A program made the translations under genes and the position numbers. Under the pieces are notes generated by a model. The model searched no databases. It was not told the DNA's origin and saw only the letters and a list, made by a program, of their open reading frames with translations. Shown here piece by piece: positions 41,405 through 50,592 of a stretch of 55,321 nt of DNA (position 1 is the first letter of the stretch; each line of letters starts with the position of its first letter). This DNA is from Colwellia sp. MB3u-41 (GTDB lineage Bacteria > Pseudomonadota > Gammaproteobacteria > Enterobacterales > Alteromonadaceae). The DNA lies in contig NZ_JACGUT010000080.1 in the NCBI RefSeq assembly GCF_014076845.1, forward strand, positions 1 to 55,321, in the 5' to 3' direction.

Positions 41405-41842
41405 TTAGTATCTGTATGCCTTTTCGGGAACCTCCCTCACATAGACAGTAAATGAAGCAACTTGATCATTTGGTGCGAGTCCTTTTAGGATTGTCGACTG
41501 AAAACCATGTAATTCAACTGGCTGCCACGGTGTTTTTCGTGATTCTACAACAAAACCTTGCACATCAAACCAGTTAAAATGATATTGCAATTTCAGAGAC
41601 TTTTTATAAGTACTTTTAAGTGCTACGTTAACCTCTAATAAGCCGTTTGCCTTTCTAGACTTAACATCGACAATTTTTAGTTGTTGCCCCAATTTAGGAT
41701 TATGTACTTCTAAATGCTTTGAAAAGTCATCGCCTTGCGTCATCTCACTGGTGCCTGCTCCTGATGTTATGGGCATTGCACAGCCAAATAAAATAAGCGA
41801 ACTGATAATAATAAACGCTGAAAGACTAATGAAATTTTTCAT
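41405..41842 (-). CDS. YcfL family lipoprotein
   Basis: Lipoprotein of 145 aa with lipobox LFGC (Cys at residue 21). The mature part is an immunoglobulin-like beta sandwich in outline: KIVDVKSRKANGLLEVNVALKST, LKLQYHFNWFDVQGF and WQPVELHGFQSTILKGLAPN, the YcfL family pattern. In E. coli ycfL is adjacent to lpoB (ycfM), as here. Function is not established. It starts 10 bases after the COG3014 gene. Confidence 0.88.
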   Translation of the reverse strand: MKNFISLSAFIIISSLILFGCAMPITSGAGTSEMTQGDDFSKHLEVHNPKLGQQLKIVDVKSRKANGLLEVNVALKSTYKKSLKLQYHFNWFDVQGFVVESRKTPWQPVELHGFQSTILKGLAPNDQVASFTVYVREVPEKAYRY

Positions 41843-41852
41843 ACTCTTCTCC

Positions 41853-43289
41853 TTACATATTTATAGTTTGATAACCGGTGTAATCGCCTATTGCGGTAAA
41901 ATTAATTAAAGTGGTTTTATTCTTCGTAACCTCAACATTAATCACTTCTTTTTTACCTGCAAACGAAATTACTAATGTCTTATGCCCTGCCTCAATATTA
42001 TTTATTCTCATTATTTGTACATTGTCAGGTAAGCTAGACCAACTTCGCGTGTCTGCTTTTTCCGATGCTATATTATAAAGGCTTGCTAAAATATTACCGA
42101 CATCCCCTCCAGACTTACTCAAATTATGACGTATTTGTTCTTTGGCAACTAAACGGATCGCTTGTCTTGTCACTAATCCTGGTAATTTTTCTTGCAAATC
42201 TTTACTCGCTAAGGACTGAAGTCTAACAATTTCTTGTGATAGATAACTTTTCTCATCAAGACGAATATTCAGTGGCATTAATGTTGATAAACTGCCCCGA
42301 TATACGGGTAAAGCAAAAGTAAAAAATTTAAAATCAGCGCGAGTATTAAAAACAGGTAAATTCAAACTGGCTTCCTGCTTTGCGCTGACAATACCTTGTT
42401 CAAAAATAACAACTATTTGACCTGAGTTTTCTTGATTTACCGCTTGGTACGGTCCGAATTTCTGTTCAAAGCGCGTATAATCTTCATGCATGCCTAATTT
42501 TTTTGCCAAGCGCAGTACATCTTGTTGCAAATAAGTATTATTTGGATAAATTTCTATTGCCCGTTTGTAATCAATATACGCATCATTAGGCTGTTTACCT
42601 GCTTCGTACAGCAAACCTGAGAGATAAAAAGTAAAAGCATTTTGAAAACTATTTTTAACCTCTCCAATTAAGCCAGCCATTGATGGATAATTTGTGTTTA
42701 ATTCATTTGCGTTAAGACCTTTATCAGCCATAGCTTCTTGAGCTTTGTAAAGTTCGGCTTGGTTTGTTTTTAGCGCATTTTCTTGAACTAAATTAGCACG
42801 CCGAACTTCGACTAAAGCGCCTTCTAACCGCCCTTGATATAAATAATTCAAAGCTTGATAAGAATGCAGCATACCTTGTTCGTATGAAGGAATTTCATAC
42901 CCAATAGCATTATCATTAGTCACCACTGCACTGACCTTTTGAAGCCCATTACTTATTTGTATTTTTGCCGCTTGCTCTTGTGCCTGCACCTGCTGGTAGG
43001 CTATTTCAAAACTCTTTTGACTCGCTACCCAATTATTATTAAGGAACTGCAAGCGTGCTTTCTCTAATTGACTCAAGCCATAATTATTATGATGCTTATT
43101 AACAGATACAATCGATGTTTCTGCGGTAACAAACTCACCTTTTAACTGGGCTAAACGAGAAGGTTGCATTTGCTGACTGTAACCAAAAAATAAGTCACTC
43201 ATTCCTATAGATGTGCAGCCAACAAGCATTGCTACTGAAAACATAAGACAAATTTTTATTGATAAATTTTTAAGCATAAAGTCTTTCAA
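41853..43289 (-). CDS. COG3014 family lipoprotein
   Basis: Lipoprotein of 478 aa, first gene of the envelope operon. The lipobox is LVGC (Cys near residue 25). The N-terminal two thirds are helical with a TPR-like part (KQPNDAYIDYKRAIEIYPNNTYLQQDVLRLAK, about residues 230-262). The C-terminal part (about 285-478) is a beta-rich domain with ARQAIRLVAKEQIRHNL and WSSLPDNVQIMR, the pattern of the COG3014 family. These proteins accompany LpoB-type activators in many gammaproteobacteria, which suggests a scaffold for cell wall synthesis; that is inference. Confidence 0.88.
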   Translation of the reverse strand: MKDFMLKNLSIKICLMFSVAMLVGCTSIGMSDLFFGYSQQMQPSRLAQLKGEFVTAETSIVSVNKHHNNYGLSQLEKARLQFLNNNWVASQKSFEIAYQQVQAQEQAAKIQISNGLQKVSAVVTNDNAIGYEIPSYEQGMLHSYQALNYLYQGRLEGALVEVRRANLVQENALKTNQAELYKAQEAMADKGLNANELNTNYPSMAGLIGEVKNSFQNAFTFYLSGLLYEAGKQPNDAYIDYKRAIEIYPNNTYLQQDVLRLAKKLGMHEDYTRFEQKFGPYQAVNQENSGQIVVIFEQGIVSAKQEASLNLPVFNTRADFKFFTFALPVYRGSLSTLMPLNIRLDEKSYLSQEIVRLQSLASKDLQEKLPGLVTRQAIRLVAKEQIRHNLSKSGGDVGNILASLYNIASEKADTRSWSSLPDNVQIMRINNIEAGHKTLVISFAGKKEVINVEVTKNKTTLINFTAIGDYTGYQTINM

Positions 43290-43637
43290 GTAACCCTAAA
43301 TTGTTGAGGATATGATAACACTTAATTAACCACTCCTACTCTTCATTAGCTAAGCGGTAAAATTAATACTAAACAGTAAATTAGGCAATATAAAAATTGT
43401 GAGTAAATTGTAAGAATTCTGTAATTTTTGATCAATATTTACTGATAGGTAATCATTAGCGCTTAAATTTCGCCCCGTACTTAGCCAATTTATTACGCTT
43501 GGTGTTGCTCACGTGCAACAAAAACCTTATCTGCCATATTTTAAACATATTTTGTCAGTACTTCGCCCTTATACTGCCCGCACTAACACTCAATGCTTTG
43601 TTTAAATACCCACACCACATAAAAACAAGAGCAAAGC
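43290..43637. other. divergent promoter region, 348 bases
   Basis: The region holds the promoters of the lipoprotein operon (minus) and the sortase target gene (plus). No gene is seen. A small dyad GTTGC-TCACGT-GCAAC occurs near 43503-43518; it is too short to judge. Confidence 0.5.
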
Positions 43638-45824
43638 ATGTTCTCTTCTAAAAAAAGCCTAAAATTTGTAGATTATCAAGACTCCTATTATTACCGACAA
43701 CAGCGTAAAAAGCGTCGTAATAAATGGTTGAAAATATCACTTATATTATTACTTATCGGGTTTTTCGCCCTATTTTTCATACCATTCGCACAAAGTAATA
43801 ATATGGATATGGACAAAATGATAGCGAATGATAATTCGCTCATTGAGGGGCCTCAACTGCATTTTGAACACCCTAACCCAACAATGCGTGCAACGTTTCC
43901 TGTTGATATTAAGGCCGACGTTGAAATTAATGGTTTGGTGGCTCATGTAACAATGCAACAAACATTCATTAACCCTCATGCGATTACCTTAGAGGGGGCC
44001 TATCAATTTCCCTTACCGGAAGGTGCCGCGGTAAAAAAATTACTAATAAGCGTTGGTGATAAAGAGATAGTGGGTAAAATAATGGAAAAAGAAACAGCAA
44101 GAGCTGTTTATAAAAAAGCGAAAACAAAAGGTAAAAAAGCAAGTTTAGTTGAACAACATCGTCCTAATTTATTTATGAATAAAATAGCAAACATCCCTGC
44201 ACAATCAACTGTTGTTGTGACTTTAACTTTCATTATGCCCGTATCTTATCATCAAAATAAATTCAATTTTCGCCTGCCTCTTGCTATAACAAAAAGGTAT
44301 CAACCACTTTCATACCATCAAATAACTGATGGTCCCAAGAAAAACCCAACGACAAGTTCAACGACAAGTTCAACACTACATTATCCGCCAATAGCTCGCA
44401 GTCAATCATCAATAACTATTAAGTTAACTGCTGGCGTTGCTATTACCTCTATCTTCAGTGCGAGTCATCAAATAACAATGCGCCCGTTAAATAGTGATCA
44501 AAACGGTTTTTATATTACGTTAAAAAAAGCGCCCGTGGTGTCTAATAAAAGCTTTACTTTAAGCTGGCAGTTATTGCCAAGCGTTCAAGCTCAAGTCAGC
44601 AGCTTTTCGCAAGAAATTTCAGGGGAACATTATACTTTACTCACATTCTTTCCGCCAAAATTAGACCAAGCACAAGTCATTGCACGAGATATTATTTTTA
44701 TCATTGATACTTCAGGTTCAATGCAAGGTCCCTCGATTGAACAAGCGAAAGCAAGTTTAAAGCTAGCGATATTACAACTTAACGAAAAAGACAGCTTTAA
44801 TATCATCGCTTTCGATGACGAAACTCAATTATTGTTTCCCTTCACTACCATGGCTACAGAAAAAAATATTACAACCGCACAGCAATTTATTAGCGAATTG
44901 ACGGCCGATGGCGGCACTGAAATGTATCGACCACTGAGTAACGCCTTAATAATGAAAAAAAGTGCAATGCAATCAGCAAAAGCTATTCGCCAGATAGTCT
45001 TTATGACTGATGGTGCTGTCGCTAACGAATTTGAGCTTATGCAGCTACTGAGCAACGCTCAAGGAAATTTTCGTTTATATACCGTAGGCATTGGTGGCGC
45101 ACCTAATGGCTATTTTATGAAGAAAGCGGCTCAGTTTGGTAGAGGGAGTTATGTATTTATACAAAATAACAAAGAAATTGAAGTAAAAATGAGCGCGTTC
45201 ATGAAAAAAATAAGTCGACCAGCAATCACGAACATTGAATTAATACTTGATAATCAAGTTCATCAATACGTTGAAGTTTATCCTAAAAAGATCCCTGACT
45301 TGTATTTCGGTGAGCCATTGCAAGTTGCACTTAAATCCCAGTTTCCTATGACGAGTATCCAATTATCGGGAAATACAGCATCGGCGCCTTGGTACCAACA
45401 ATTAATTATTAATAGCCAGCAATCATTCAAAGGTACTTCAACACTTTGGGCTCGAAGAAAAATAGAGAGTTTGCTCGATAGTCTAGTCAGTGGAGCTAAT
45501 AGCCAACAGGTAAAATCAGCCGTTATTAGTACATCGCTAGATCATCAAATAATTTCTCCGTACACCAGTTTTATCGCCGTAGAAAAACAACCCCAAACTA
45601 CGTTGTTACTCGCTAAAAAAAGCTTATCAGCTATTGAAAAAGCTAAATACAGTGTGATCCAAGCCCACGAGAGTTTGCGGGTTGCTATGCCGCAAACAGC
45701 TATAGGTTGGCAGTTGCAATTTATGCTCGGCCTCTCGATATTATTATTGGTCATCCTCTATGACTTTACCTGGCTCGCAAGTAAACGCTTCAAATGGAGG
45801 TTTCGCCGTGCAAAGCATCATTAA
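43638..45824 (+). CDS. marine proteobacterial sortase target protein (VIT and vWA domains)
   Basis: Surface-anchored protein of 728 aa. A 32-residue basic start is followed by a membrane helix (LKISLILLLIGFFALFFIPF). A VIT domain (about residues 70-200; TFINPHAITLEGAYQFPLP) precedes a von Willebrand A domain with a complete MIDAS, D357-x-S359-x-S361 (DTSGS), then TADGGTEMYRPL and MTDGAV. The C-terminus is a sortase substrate: MPQTA at 684-688, a hydrophobic helix, then a basic tail ending RRAKHH. This matches the TIGR03788 family, always next to a class GN sortase, which here overlaps its 3' end. The protein is expected to be cleaved at Thr-Ala and anchored; ligand unknown. Confidence 0.92.
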   Translation: MFSSKKSLKFVDYQDSYYYRQQRKKRRNKWLKISLILLLIGFFALFFIPFAQSNNMDMDKMIANDNSLIEGPQLHFEHPNPTMRATFPVDIKADVEINGLVAHVTMQQTFINPHAITLEGAYQFPLPEGAAVKKLLISVGDKEIVGKIMEKETARAVYKKAKTKGKKASLVEQHRPNLFMNKIANIPAQSTVVVTLTFIMPVSYHQNKFNFRLPLAITKRYQPLSYHQITDGPKKNPTTSSTTSSTLHYPPIARSQSSITIKLTAGVAITSIFSASHQITMRPLNSDQNGFYITLKKAPVVSNKSFTLSWQLLPSVQAQVSSFSQEISGEHYTLLTFFPPKLDQAQVIARDIIFIIDTSGSMQGPSIEQAKASLKLAILQLNEKDSFNIIAFDDETQLLFPFTTMATEKNITTAQQFISELTADGGTEMYRPLSNALIMKKSAMQSAKAIRQIVFMTDGAVANEFELMQLLSNAQGNFRLYTVGIGGAPNGYFMKKAAQFGRGSYVFIQNNKEIEVKMSAFMKKISRPAITNIELILDNQVHQYVEVYPKKIPDLYFGEPLQVALKSQFPMTSIQLSGNTASAPWYQQLIINSQQSFKGTSTLWARRKIESLLDSLVSGANSQQVKSAVISTSLDHQIISPYTSFIAVEKQPQTTLLLAKKSLSAIEKAKYSVIQAHESLRVAMPQTAIGWQLQFMLGLSILLLVILYDFTWLASKRFKWRFRRAKHH

Positions 45825-46365
45825 AACCTCACTGCTTGTTATCGGTAGCTTACTTTGTCTCCATGCCAGTTGGTTACCCACCAAAGGATGGCTATCTCAA
45901 CAATTAATGAGTTACAGTTGGCATCAAAGCATTGATTTAAAGCAAAAAATTAAACCTTGGCCTTGGGCTGACACTTACCCAATTGCAGAACTTTTATTTC
46001 AACGTTTAAACAAACGTGTTGTCGTGCTTAACGGCGGAGATGCCACCACATTGGCTTTTTCAGTCGGTGCCATTGCCCCTTTTAATCAAACCATGAGTAA
46101 GCAACCACTTGTGGTTGCCGGACATCGAGATAGTCACTTTTCATTTCTCGACGAGGTATTTATCAACGATATAATTTCATTGACTGACGAAAATGGTCAA
46201 AACCAGCGTTATCACGTTGAAACGATTGATATTATTGACGCTTCAGCAGGCTATCTACCAATTTCAGCCAATGACTCGCAGTTAATTTTAATCACTTGCT
46301 ACCCTTTTACAAATACATCGATCAACAGCAATGAAAGGTATGTGATAACCGCACTAAAAATCTAA
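45808..46365 (+). CDS. class GN sortase
   Basis: Membrane cysteine transpeptidase of 185 aa from a GTG at 45808. That start has a GGAGG site 7 bases ahead, so I prefer it to the upstream ATG at 45760, which lies inside the target gene. An N-terminal membrane helix (IIKTSLLVIGSLLCLHASWL) precedes the sortase barrel with catalytic H106 (AGHRDS), C164 (ITCYPF) and R177 (SNERYVI), a full triad. It overlaps the target gene by 17 bases, so the two are coupled. Class GN sortases of gram-negative bacteria are known to pair with a single adjacent target. Confidence 0.93.
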   Translation: MQSIIKTSLLVIGSLLCLHASWLPTKGWLSQQLMSYSWHQSIDLKQKIKPWPWADTYPIAELLFQRLNKRVVVLNGGDATTLAFSVGAIAPFNQTMSKQPLVVAGHRDSHFSFLDEVFINDIISLTDENGQNQRYHVETIDIIDASAGYLPISANDSQLILITCYPFTNTSINSNERYVITALKI

Positions 46366-47012
46366 AATTCATATTGATAAATATCCCCTTCAATCGGTTT
46401 TAGCCGTACCCAGAAAATATTTAATTGGTCAGGCGACACTACATATTGGTGAACAAAATCATGAGGTTTTGTCATCAATAATTGTTCTTCACCCGTTTCA
46501 ATGTCATGCTGCCAAATCCCCGTAGCTTTTCGGTAAAAATACAGTTGGTTATTAATAACCTGCCAATTAAGCCAATTGATGCGATTAAAATCTTCAATTA
46601 CAAGCCATTCTGTTGGCTCTGCTAGTTTTTTACGCCACAAACCGTCTACAGTAAACTTAGAATAATAAAGATACTGCCCAATAATTCTGCCACTGTATCC
46701 ACCAGAATAAGTCAGTTGACTATGCTTATTCGTAGCGCGTTGGTATAACCATAACTGCCAATGTCCAGAATGGTTGCTACTATAGATAATGTCTTCTTTA
46801 TTACGCTTATCATAGTTGGCAACATAACTACTTTTTGGCTCAGAAAATACCGCTTCAGAAACACCTTTTTCGAGATCTAACTCAAAAACGACACCATGTT
46901 TAGTAAATAATACACGTTTCCCGTCGTCAGACAGTTCATAGCGAACGAACTGCAAATCAAAGGGTAATTTCACATCAATTAAGTTGCTTCGCTGCCTTCT
47001 ATTTTCCACCAA
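46362..47012 (-). pseudogene. C-terminal part of the frameshifted regulator (beta-propeller)
   Basis: The open frame continues the propeller of the upstream gene in another reading frame: WD/TolB-like repeats with LFTKHGVVFELDLEKG, YSSNHSGHWQLWLYQ and TGIWQHDIETGEEQL, ending IYQYEF. The first dozen residues from the ATG (MVENRRQRS) are translation of the out-of-frame N-terminal part, so the homologous sequence really begins near NLIDVKLP (about 46985). It has no promoter or ribosome site of its own. A one-base insertion or deletion near 46985-47010 separates it from the N-terminal part. Its end overlaps the sortase stop tail to tail. Confidence 0.8.
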
Positions 47013-48394
47013 TGATGACTCTTGTAACGCGTTGACAACACTAATTTTGTATTAGCTTGCATGCGCGGCAGTAGCTCTGCTCGTGCACTTTGTTGCCAAA
47101 CGACATCACGATTATTGTGAATGTCATATTTCACAATTTCACTAACAATACTGGAACTACTCACTAATAATGAAGGCGCTTTCATACTTGGAATAACCGC
47201 TAATGAGTTAATTTTGAATGCTAGTTGTTTTAATGGCTGGTATCGGCTGTCAGCGTTTAAAACATAAAGATTATTATTATCTGCAATAATTAATGCACTT
47301 TTATTTGGATGCCAAACAAGGTTACTCACCCGCAGATCTACCGTATATTCTGCCACTTGAAATTCTGCTTCGTTAATAATGATTTTGGATTTATTTTCAT
47401 TAATATAACGAATAATAGCTAAGTGATTATTTTGACTATTATAAGAGAAGTGAAAATCACCCTTGGTATTATCTTTACTGCTTGGATTTGTTATTTGTCT
47501 TAATCGGCTAGTCTTTATATTATAACTAAATACTTGGTATGGATGAGATTTACTGAAACGCTTATTAAAATAAAAGGTATCATTTTGTCCCCAAACTAAT
47601 GAGGTTGGTGGCTCATCGCAGGTAAATAATGTGTGCTTTTCCTTTGTTAATACATCATAAACCGCCATTGAACACTGATTATCAATGGTTGTTGAAAAAA
47701 CAATATTTTTTCCATTGCCATTAATTGCCGCAAAGGCATTCATTAACACAAGCTGTTTAGTATGTGTTTTAGAGTCGTATAAATACACCGATTGTTTGTT
47801 GTTTTCATCTAAATGATGAAATAATATTTTATCACCAGATTCGGTTGTTGAAAGCTGATACTCCCATCCTTTCAAACCAATTAATGGCCCACTGACTAAC
47901 GAAAGGTTACTTTGATGAGTAAAACTGTTCAGCTTAAATGAATCGTTCAAAAATACCATGTTCACCAGTAAGGCAATTATCACCAGTAAGGCAATTACCA
48001 TAAAACTGATCGATTTCAAGCTAAACATTGCTTTTATTACCGGGGCATTTTTGGCTGATTTTGTTTCAACTTCAGTTGTTTCTTGCTCAGTTTCAAGCAC
48101 TTTGGCTATTAATCGATAACCTTGAGTTTGCACTGTTTCAACAACAGCTTCATCGGTTAATGCCGAAAAGTGTCCACGTAATAGAGACACCGTTCTATTA
48201 ATAGCTCCGTCACCAACAATACGATTGTTCCATACTTTTACTATCAGTTGATCACGCGTGACAATTTGACCGTCAGCAGCTAACAACGTTGTTAATAAGT
48301 TGAAAACTTTGGGTTCAAGATTTCGACTTTGAGTACCATTTTTTAGTATTCTCTGCTTTACATCGAATATAACATTGGCGATATGAACAGCCAT
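46979..48394 (-). CDS. CadC-like winged-helix regulator with TolB-type propeller (frameshifted)
   Basis: N-terminal 471 residues of a membrane-bound one-component regulator. A transcriptional-regulator winged helix covers residues 1-100 (LEPKVFNLLTTLLAADGQIVTRDQLI, VWNNRIVGDGAINRTVSLLR). A membrane helix follows near 140-160, then a periplasmic or extracytoplasmic propeller of the PD40/TolB kind from about 175. The frame closes early at WWKIEGSEAT; the remaining propeller blades continue in another frame. Whether this is a true mutation or an assembly error cannot be decided here. The DNA-binding part is intact, so a truncated product may still bind DNA. It is divergent from the double-hydrolase gene and convergent with the sortase gene. 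Confidence 0.85.
   Translation of the reverse strand: MAVHIANVIFDVKQRILKNGTQSRNLEPKVFNLLTTLLAADGQIVTRDQLIVKVWNNRIVGDGAINRTVSLLRGHFSALTDEAVVETVQTQGYRLIAKVLETEQETTEVETKSAKNAPVIKAMFSLKSISFMVIALLVIIALLVNMVFLNDSFKLNSFTHQSNLSLVSGPLIGLKGWEYQLSTTESGDKILFHHLDENNKQSVYLYDSKTHTKQLVLMNAFAAINGNGKNIVFSTTIDNQCSMAVYDVLTKEKHTLFTCDEPPTSLVWGQNDTFYFNKRFSKSHPYQVFSYNIKTSRLRQITNPSSKDNTKGDFHFSYNSQNNHLAIIRYINENKSKIIINEAEFQVAEYTVDLRVSNLVWHPNKSALIIADNNNLYVLNADSRYQPLKQLAFKINSLAVIPSMKAPSLLVSSSSIVSEIVKYDIHNNRDVVWQQSARAELLPRMQANTKLVLSTRYKSHHWWKIEGSEAT
47963..47998. repeat. 18-base tandem duplication in the regulator membrane helix
   Basis: CACCAGTAAGGCAATTAT (47963-47980) is repeated as CACCAGTAAGGCAATTAC (47981-47998). 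In the minus-strand gene it duplicates six residues (VIALLV then IIALLV) inside the membrane helix without breaking the frame. Confidence 0.9.
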
Positions 48395-48528
48395 AAAATC
48401 TCTATGATATTGAAATAACTTTATATTTTAAAAGATAACATAAACATATTAAAAACATAAGCTCGATCTGTTTATGCTGAAATAAATAGATGATTTGCTA
48501 GAACCCCTATCTAAAAAGAGTAAAGACA

Positions 48529-50349
48529 ATGCGTTTATATGTATACATTTCATTAAAAACAGTCGTCATTATGTGGCTACTTTTAGGCTGTAATAGTAAC
48601 GAAAAAAATTCGACCGCGAGTATTACAACTTCGCAATTAAATGATAAAACAAAAATAACATTAAGCGATAGAAGTTATTATATCGCCACACCCAATACAA
48701 ACTTTGATCCTCAAAAATCTTATAAACTGTTACTTGCGTTTCACGGCTCTATGCAGGGCGCAAAAAGCATGCGAAGTTTGACTAAATTTGAATTTGCTTC
48801 AGACAATTATATTGTCGTTTACCCGCAGTCAAAAGTAGAAGAGTGGAATGAAGGTTGTCATTGTAATAAACCGCACCGTTTAGGCATTGACGACCTTCGT
48901 TTTGTTGAAGATGTAGTGGCTGATGTAAAAACGAAGTTCAATATTATTGACGATGAACTTTACGCAGTAGGTTTCTCTCAAGGCGGGCTTTTCACCCAAA
49001 ATTTGATGTGTAACAGTAAACTAAATTTTAATTCGATAGCCTCTGTTGCTTCACCTATGTCAGATAATCTTTCTCTGCAATGTCAAATTGAACATAGCAC
49101 TAATTACTTGATGGTCCATGGTAAAAAGGATACCACGTTGCCATTTGAAGGATTAATACATTCAAATTTTGGACTGATTTCAAGTGAATCGGCCATTCAT
49201 TTAATCGCCAAAGAAAACAACATTGATGCTGATGTAGAATTTGAAAAAAGTAACGATATTTCAAAGTATACCTTTAAAAATGAGTCCCATATTAATCAAC
49301 TAGTCGCTATTGAAGATGGTGGCCATAGTTGGGCATTTACTCATTTTGATACGACCAAACAAGTGATTAACTTTTTTGATTCAGTGAGTAAAAAAAAGTT
49401 CGATAAACACACTAGTTTATACCGGATAGAAAAAGAGCATAGCAAAGATGTAAATGTGCGAAGCATGGGGCTTGAACATTCCGGACCCGCTATTATTCTC
49501 CTGTCAGGATTTAATAAAAATTATCATAGTGACAGTGCATGGTATTCGCTATTACAACCTTTAATTGCCAGAACCAATCGTGTGCATGTTATAGAACGTT
49601 ACGGTAATGGCTTTAGTAGTTTAGTTGAACAACCTTCTTATGCATCGTTTGCACCGGCATTAGATAAAACACTTGCCATACTTAATGAAGACGAGTTCAT
49701 TATGGTTAGTTTCGCCAGCGCAAATATATTAGCTCATGTATGGCAGAACTCTCAAACCTTACAAGTCACAGACCATCTTAAAGGCATGGTTTGGATTGAC
49801 CCCGACATTTTATTACCACATTCTATCGCCCTTTACCAAGACTGGCCTGTCTCTTGGTATCGAAAAGCTGGGGATACGTTAATCGAACATATTCAACAAG
49901 GTAATTGGACACAAAAAACGTTAGATAAACTCAACGATGAGCGTTCAACAATCAACGAACTCATCCCTTTAGACTACAAGGATATGATGGATTGGTCATA
50001 TTTTGATTTAATCAGCCAAGGCAGAGCAGATATTGATAAACAACTTATTCGAGCGAAAGAAATCATCAACTATCATGACGACTTAGCCGCCGTATTAGGC
50101 AGTAAAATGTCAACATCAATTCCAATCACGGTAATTGACACTGACTTTGAATCTCATGATATAAAAAATGCAGAACCAGAGTATCTTGATACTTTATTGT
50201 TATGGCAGCAAGAAGGATCACAGTGGAGTCAATTCATCAGCAAAGCATCGGGAGGTCAATATGTTCCACTAATAAATAGTGATCATATGGCGGTATTTCA
50301 GCATCCTGATGAAATTATAAAAACGATATTACACTTGGAAAATAACTAA
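48529..50349 (+). CDS. lipoprotein with two alpha/beta-hydrolase domains, second probably inactive
   Basis: Lipoprotein of 606 aa with lipobox LLGC and Cys at residue 21. Domain one (about 40-285) resembles the LpqC/poly(3-hydroxybutyrate) depolymerase-like esterases: oxyanion strand LLLAFHGS, nucleophile S150 in GFSQGG, then HGKKDTTLPFEG (Asp) and GGHSWAF (His). Domain two (about 318-600) is another alpha/beta hydrolase (IILLSGFNKNYHSDSAW). Where the nucleophile elbow GxSxG is expected it reads SFASAN, with A396 aligned at the catalytic position; a His (SDHMAVFQHPDE) remains. So domain two may bind rather than cut. The protein may be divergently controlled by the adjacent regulator; substrate unknown. 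Confidence 0.85.
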   Translation: MRLYVYISLKTVVIMWLLLGCNSNEKNSTASITTSQLNDKTKITLSDRSYYIATPNTNFDPQKSYKLLLAFHGSMQGAKSMRSLTKFEFASDNYIVVYPQSKVEEWNEGCHCNKPHRLGIDDLRFVEDVVADVKTKFNIIDDELYAVGFSQGGLFTQNLMCNSKLNFNSIASVASPMSDNLSLQCQIEHSTNYLMVHGKKDTTLPFEGLIHSNFGLISSESAIHLIAKENNIDADVEFEKSNDISKYTFKNESHINQLVAIEDGGHSWAFTHFDTTKQVINFFDSVSKKKFDKHTSLYRIEKEHSKDVNVRSMGLEHSGPAIILLSGFNKNYHSDSAWYSLLQPLIARTNRVHVIERYGNGFSSLVEQPSYASFAPALDKTLAILNEDEFIMVSFASANILAHVWQNSQTLQVTDHLKGMVWIDPDILLPHSIALYQDWPVSWYRKAGDTLIEHIQQGNWTQKTLDKLNDERSTINELIPLDYKDMMDWSYFDLISQGRADIDKQLIRAKEIINYHDDLAAVLGSKMSTSIPITVIDTDFESHDIKNAEPEYLDTLLLWQQEGSQWSQFISKASGGQYVPLINSDHMAVFQHPDEIIKTILHLENN

Positions 50350-50382
50350 CATCGCTAACATAACAACAAGTACATAAATTTA

Positions 50383-50412
50383 CCCTCACATCCATAGTGC
50401 AAGGTGTGAGGG
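50383..50412. terminator. hairpin between convergent genes
   Basis: CCCTCACA / TGTGAGGG, a perfect eight-base stem with a loop of 14 bases that can pair further (CC with GG), lies in the 243-base gap between the double-hydrolase gene and the AlkB-like gene. No strong T-run; probable transcript end for either strand. Confidence 0.5.
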
Positions 50413-50592
50413 GAATTAACGTTCAGAGCACTTAACATCAACATAGCACTGACATAATATTAACTTGCATTAAGGCTGTATAATCAGTTGTATTAAACGG
50501 AGCGTCAAATCTACTTTATCGCCGTATCAACAACCTTACTCTATATTGCTATAACTTAGCTTATTATCGAAAATTGCAGTGTAAACACGACA

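Noticed and set aside
46985-47012. Programmed frameshift in the regulator
   Set aside because: No slippery run or stimulatory structure is visible at the junction; a mutation or sequence error is simpler.
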